Made by a program: the position numbers and the translations under genes. A stretch of DNA of 6,747 nt, from NCBI GenBank assembly GCA_937870675.1, contig CALMZN010000031.1, forward strand, positions 1-6,747. Reading direction: 5' to 3'. Below, piece by piece: positions 6,214-6,747 of this stretch. The notes below the pieces were generated by a model, which was not told where the DNA came from, ran no database searches, and saw only the letters and a list, made by a program, of their open reading frames with translations. Numbering within the stretch: position 1 is the first letter of the stretch; each line of letters opens with the position of its first letter. Source of the DNA: an uncultured bacterium. GTDB taxonomy: Bacteria > Patescibacteriota > Patescibacteriia > UBA1558 > GWA2-36-10.

Positions 6214-6747
6214 TGATTTTTTCTTTAGGAGAGATAATCAAATAAAAAACAACGGCGTTCACAAACAAAGTGAACACCGGACCAAACCAAGTATAGTGAT
6301 AATTGGCAAAATAACAGAGTATCAAATCAAAGTAAGCGCCAAAAACCAAACCTATAAAAATAGCAATAAATAATATTAAAGTTTGTTTTTTAAAATAAAT
6401 GTCTGGCATTTTAATTTTGCGATACAAATTTAGTAGGGCTAATAAAGCTACAACAATAAAATAAACCCCATATAGAATATAAAACGGCTTGTTCACATAT
6501 AGAGTATATTCGCTTCTGGCCAAATCTTTGGTAAAACTCAACACAAACGCTCCTTTTGTATAAACGATTATTGACAAAATAAAAGCTGGCACCAAAATCG
6601 CTAGATCATAAATTTTTTTATTTTTATTGGTTTGCAGTGGAAAATATTTGGAAAAAAAGTAAAGTGACAAGGCTATTCCTAGAGCAATGGGATAAGCCAA
6701 AAGCGCGCCACCATAATACCAAAAATTAATATTTTCGCCCATTCGAG
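6206..6747 (-). CDS. Multi-TM membrane protein resembling the 7TM sensor region of histidine kinases (probably partial)
   Basis: A membrane protein with five predicted helices, at about residues 10-31, 46-65, 86-107, 119-142 and 150-170, counted from ATG 6742. The last part, with FDLILCYFANYHYTWFGPVFTLF (read as helix end, loop with WFGP, next helix), matches the end of the N-terminal 7TM region of membrane histidine kinases (his-kinase N7TM), where an N-x-x-L-P and a GP precede the final helix. Instead of a kinase, the protein stops eight residues after the last helix (SPKEKIND). The frame is still open upstream of ATG 6742 (an Arg codon and then the window edge), and two helices of the sensor fold are missing, so the true start probably lies outside the window. 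It overlaps the asparaginase-like gene by 8 bp and is the first visible gene of the cluster. The membrane location is firm; the family assignment is moderate. Confidence 0.65.
   Translation of the reverse strand, partial: RMGENINFWYYGGALLAYPIALGIALSLYFFSKYFPLQTNKNKKIYDLAILVPAFILSIIVYTKGAFVLSFTKDLARSEYTLYVNKPFYILYGVYFIVVALLALLNLYRKIKMPDIYFKKQTLILFIAIFIGLVFGAYFDLILCYFANYHYTWFGPVFTLFVNAVVFYLIISPKEKIND

Overview
The window is AT-rich (roughly 35-40% GC by eye) and tightly packed. Every supported gene lies on the minus strand, so gene order runs from the right end of the window to the left. All six stop codons in view are TAA, UGA is not needed as a sense codon, and Shine-Dalgarno sequences are weak or absent. 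Short leaders, a minimal methionyl-tRNA synthetase, a stand-alone 7TM sensor-like protein and a nucleoside-deoxyribosyltransferase-like protein with a C-terminal ribbon-helix-helix together suggest a Candidatus Patescibacteria (CPR) genome, probably of the Parcubacteria type. This is an inference from gene style; no marker gene that would settle it is present.

Layout, in transcription order. (1) 6747-3836 is a tight four-gene cluster. It contains a five-helix membrane protein resembling the sensor part of 7TM histidine kinases (probably cut by the window edge), an asparaginase-family protein with an eroded active site, a Rossmann-like protein with a C-terminal ribbon-helix-helix segment, and an alpha/beta-hydrolase with an intact catalytic triad. 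Junctions are an 8-bp overlap, a 12-bp gap and a 2-bp gap, which points to one operon. (2) 3797-2127 is metG, which has its own good promoter (TTGACG-17-TAAAAT with extended TG) overlapping the end of the hydrolase gene, and a convincing intrinsic terminator downstream. (3) 2023-305 is a long-chain acyl-CoA synthetase with its own extended -10 promoter. The normally invariant ribose-binding Asp of its TGD motif is Val. (4) 272-1 is the first 90 codons of coaBC (coenzyme A biosynthesis), with a TATAAT placed so that its transcript would be essentially leaderless.

Functionally, the left half pairs a CoA-consuming enzyme with a CoA-making enzyme next to a translation housekeeping gene. The right half is the unusual part: a membrane sensor-like protein, two proteins built on enzyme folds that appear to have lost key catalytic residues (one joined to a DNA-binding domain), and one apparently active hydrolase. 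A ligand-sensing and gene-regulating module is one reading, but nothing in the sequence identifies the ligand. No RNA genes, CRISPR arrays, insertion sequences or attachment sites were seen, and there is no gene-free stretch longer than about 105 bases.
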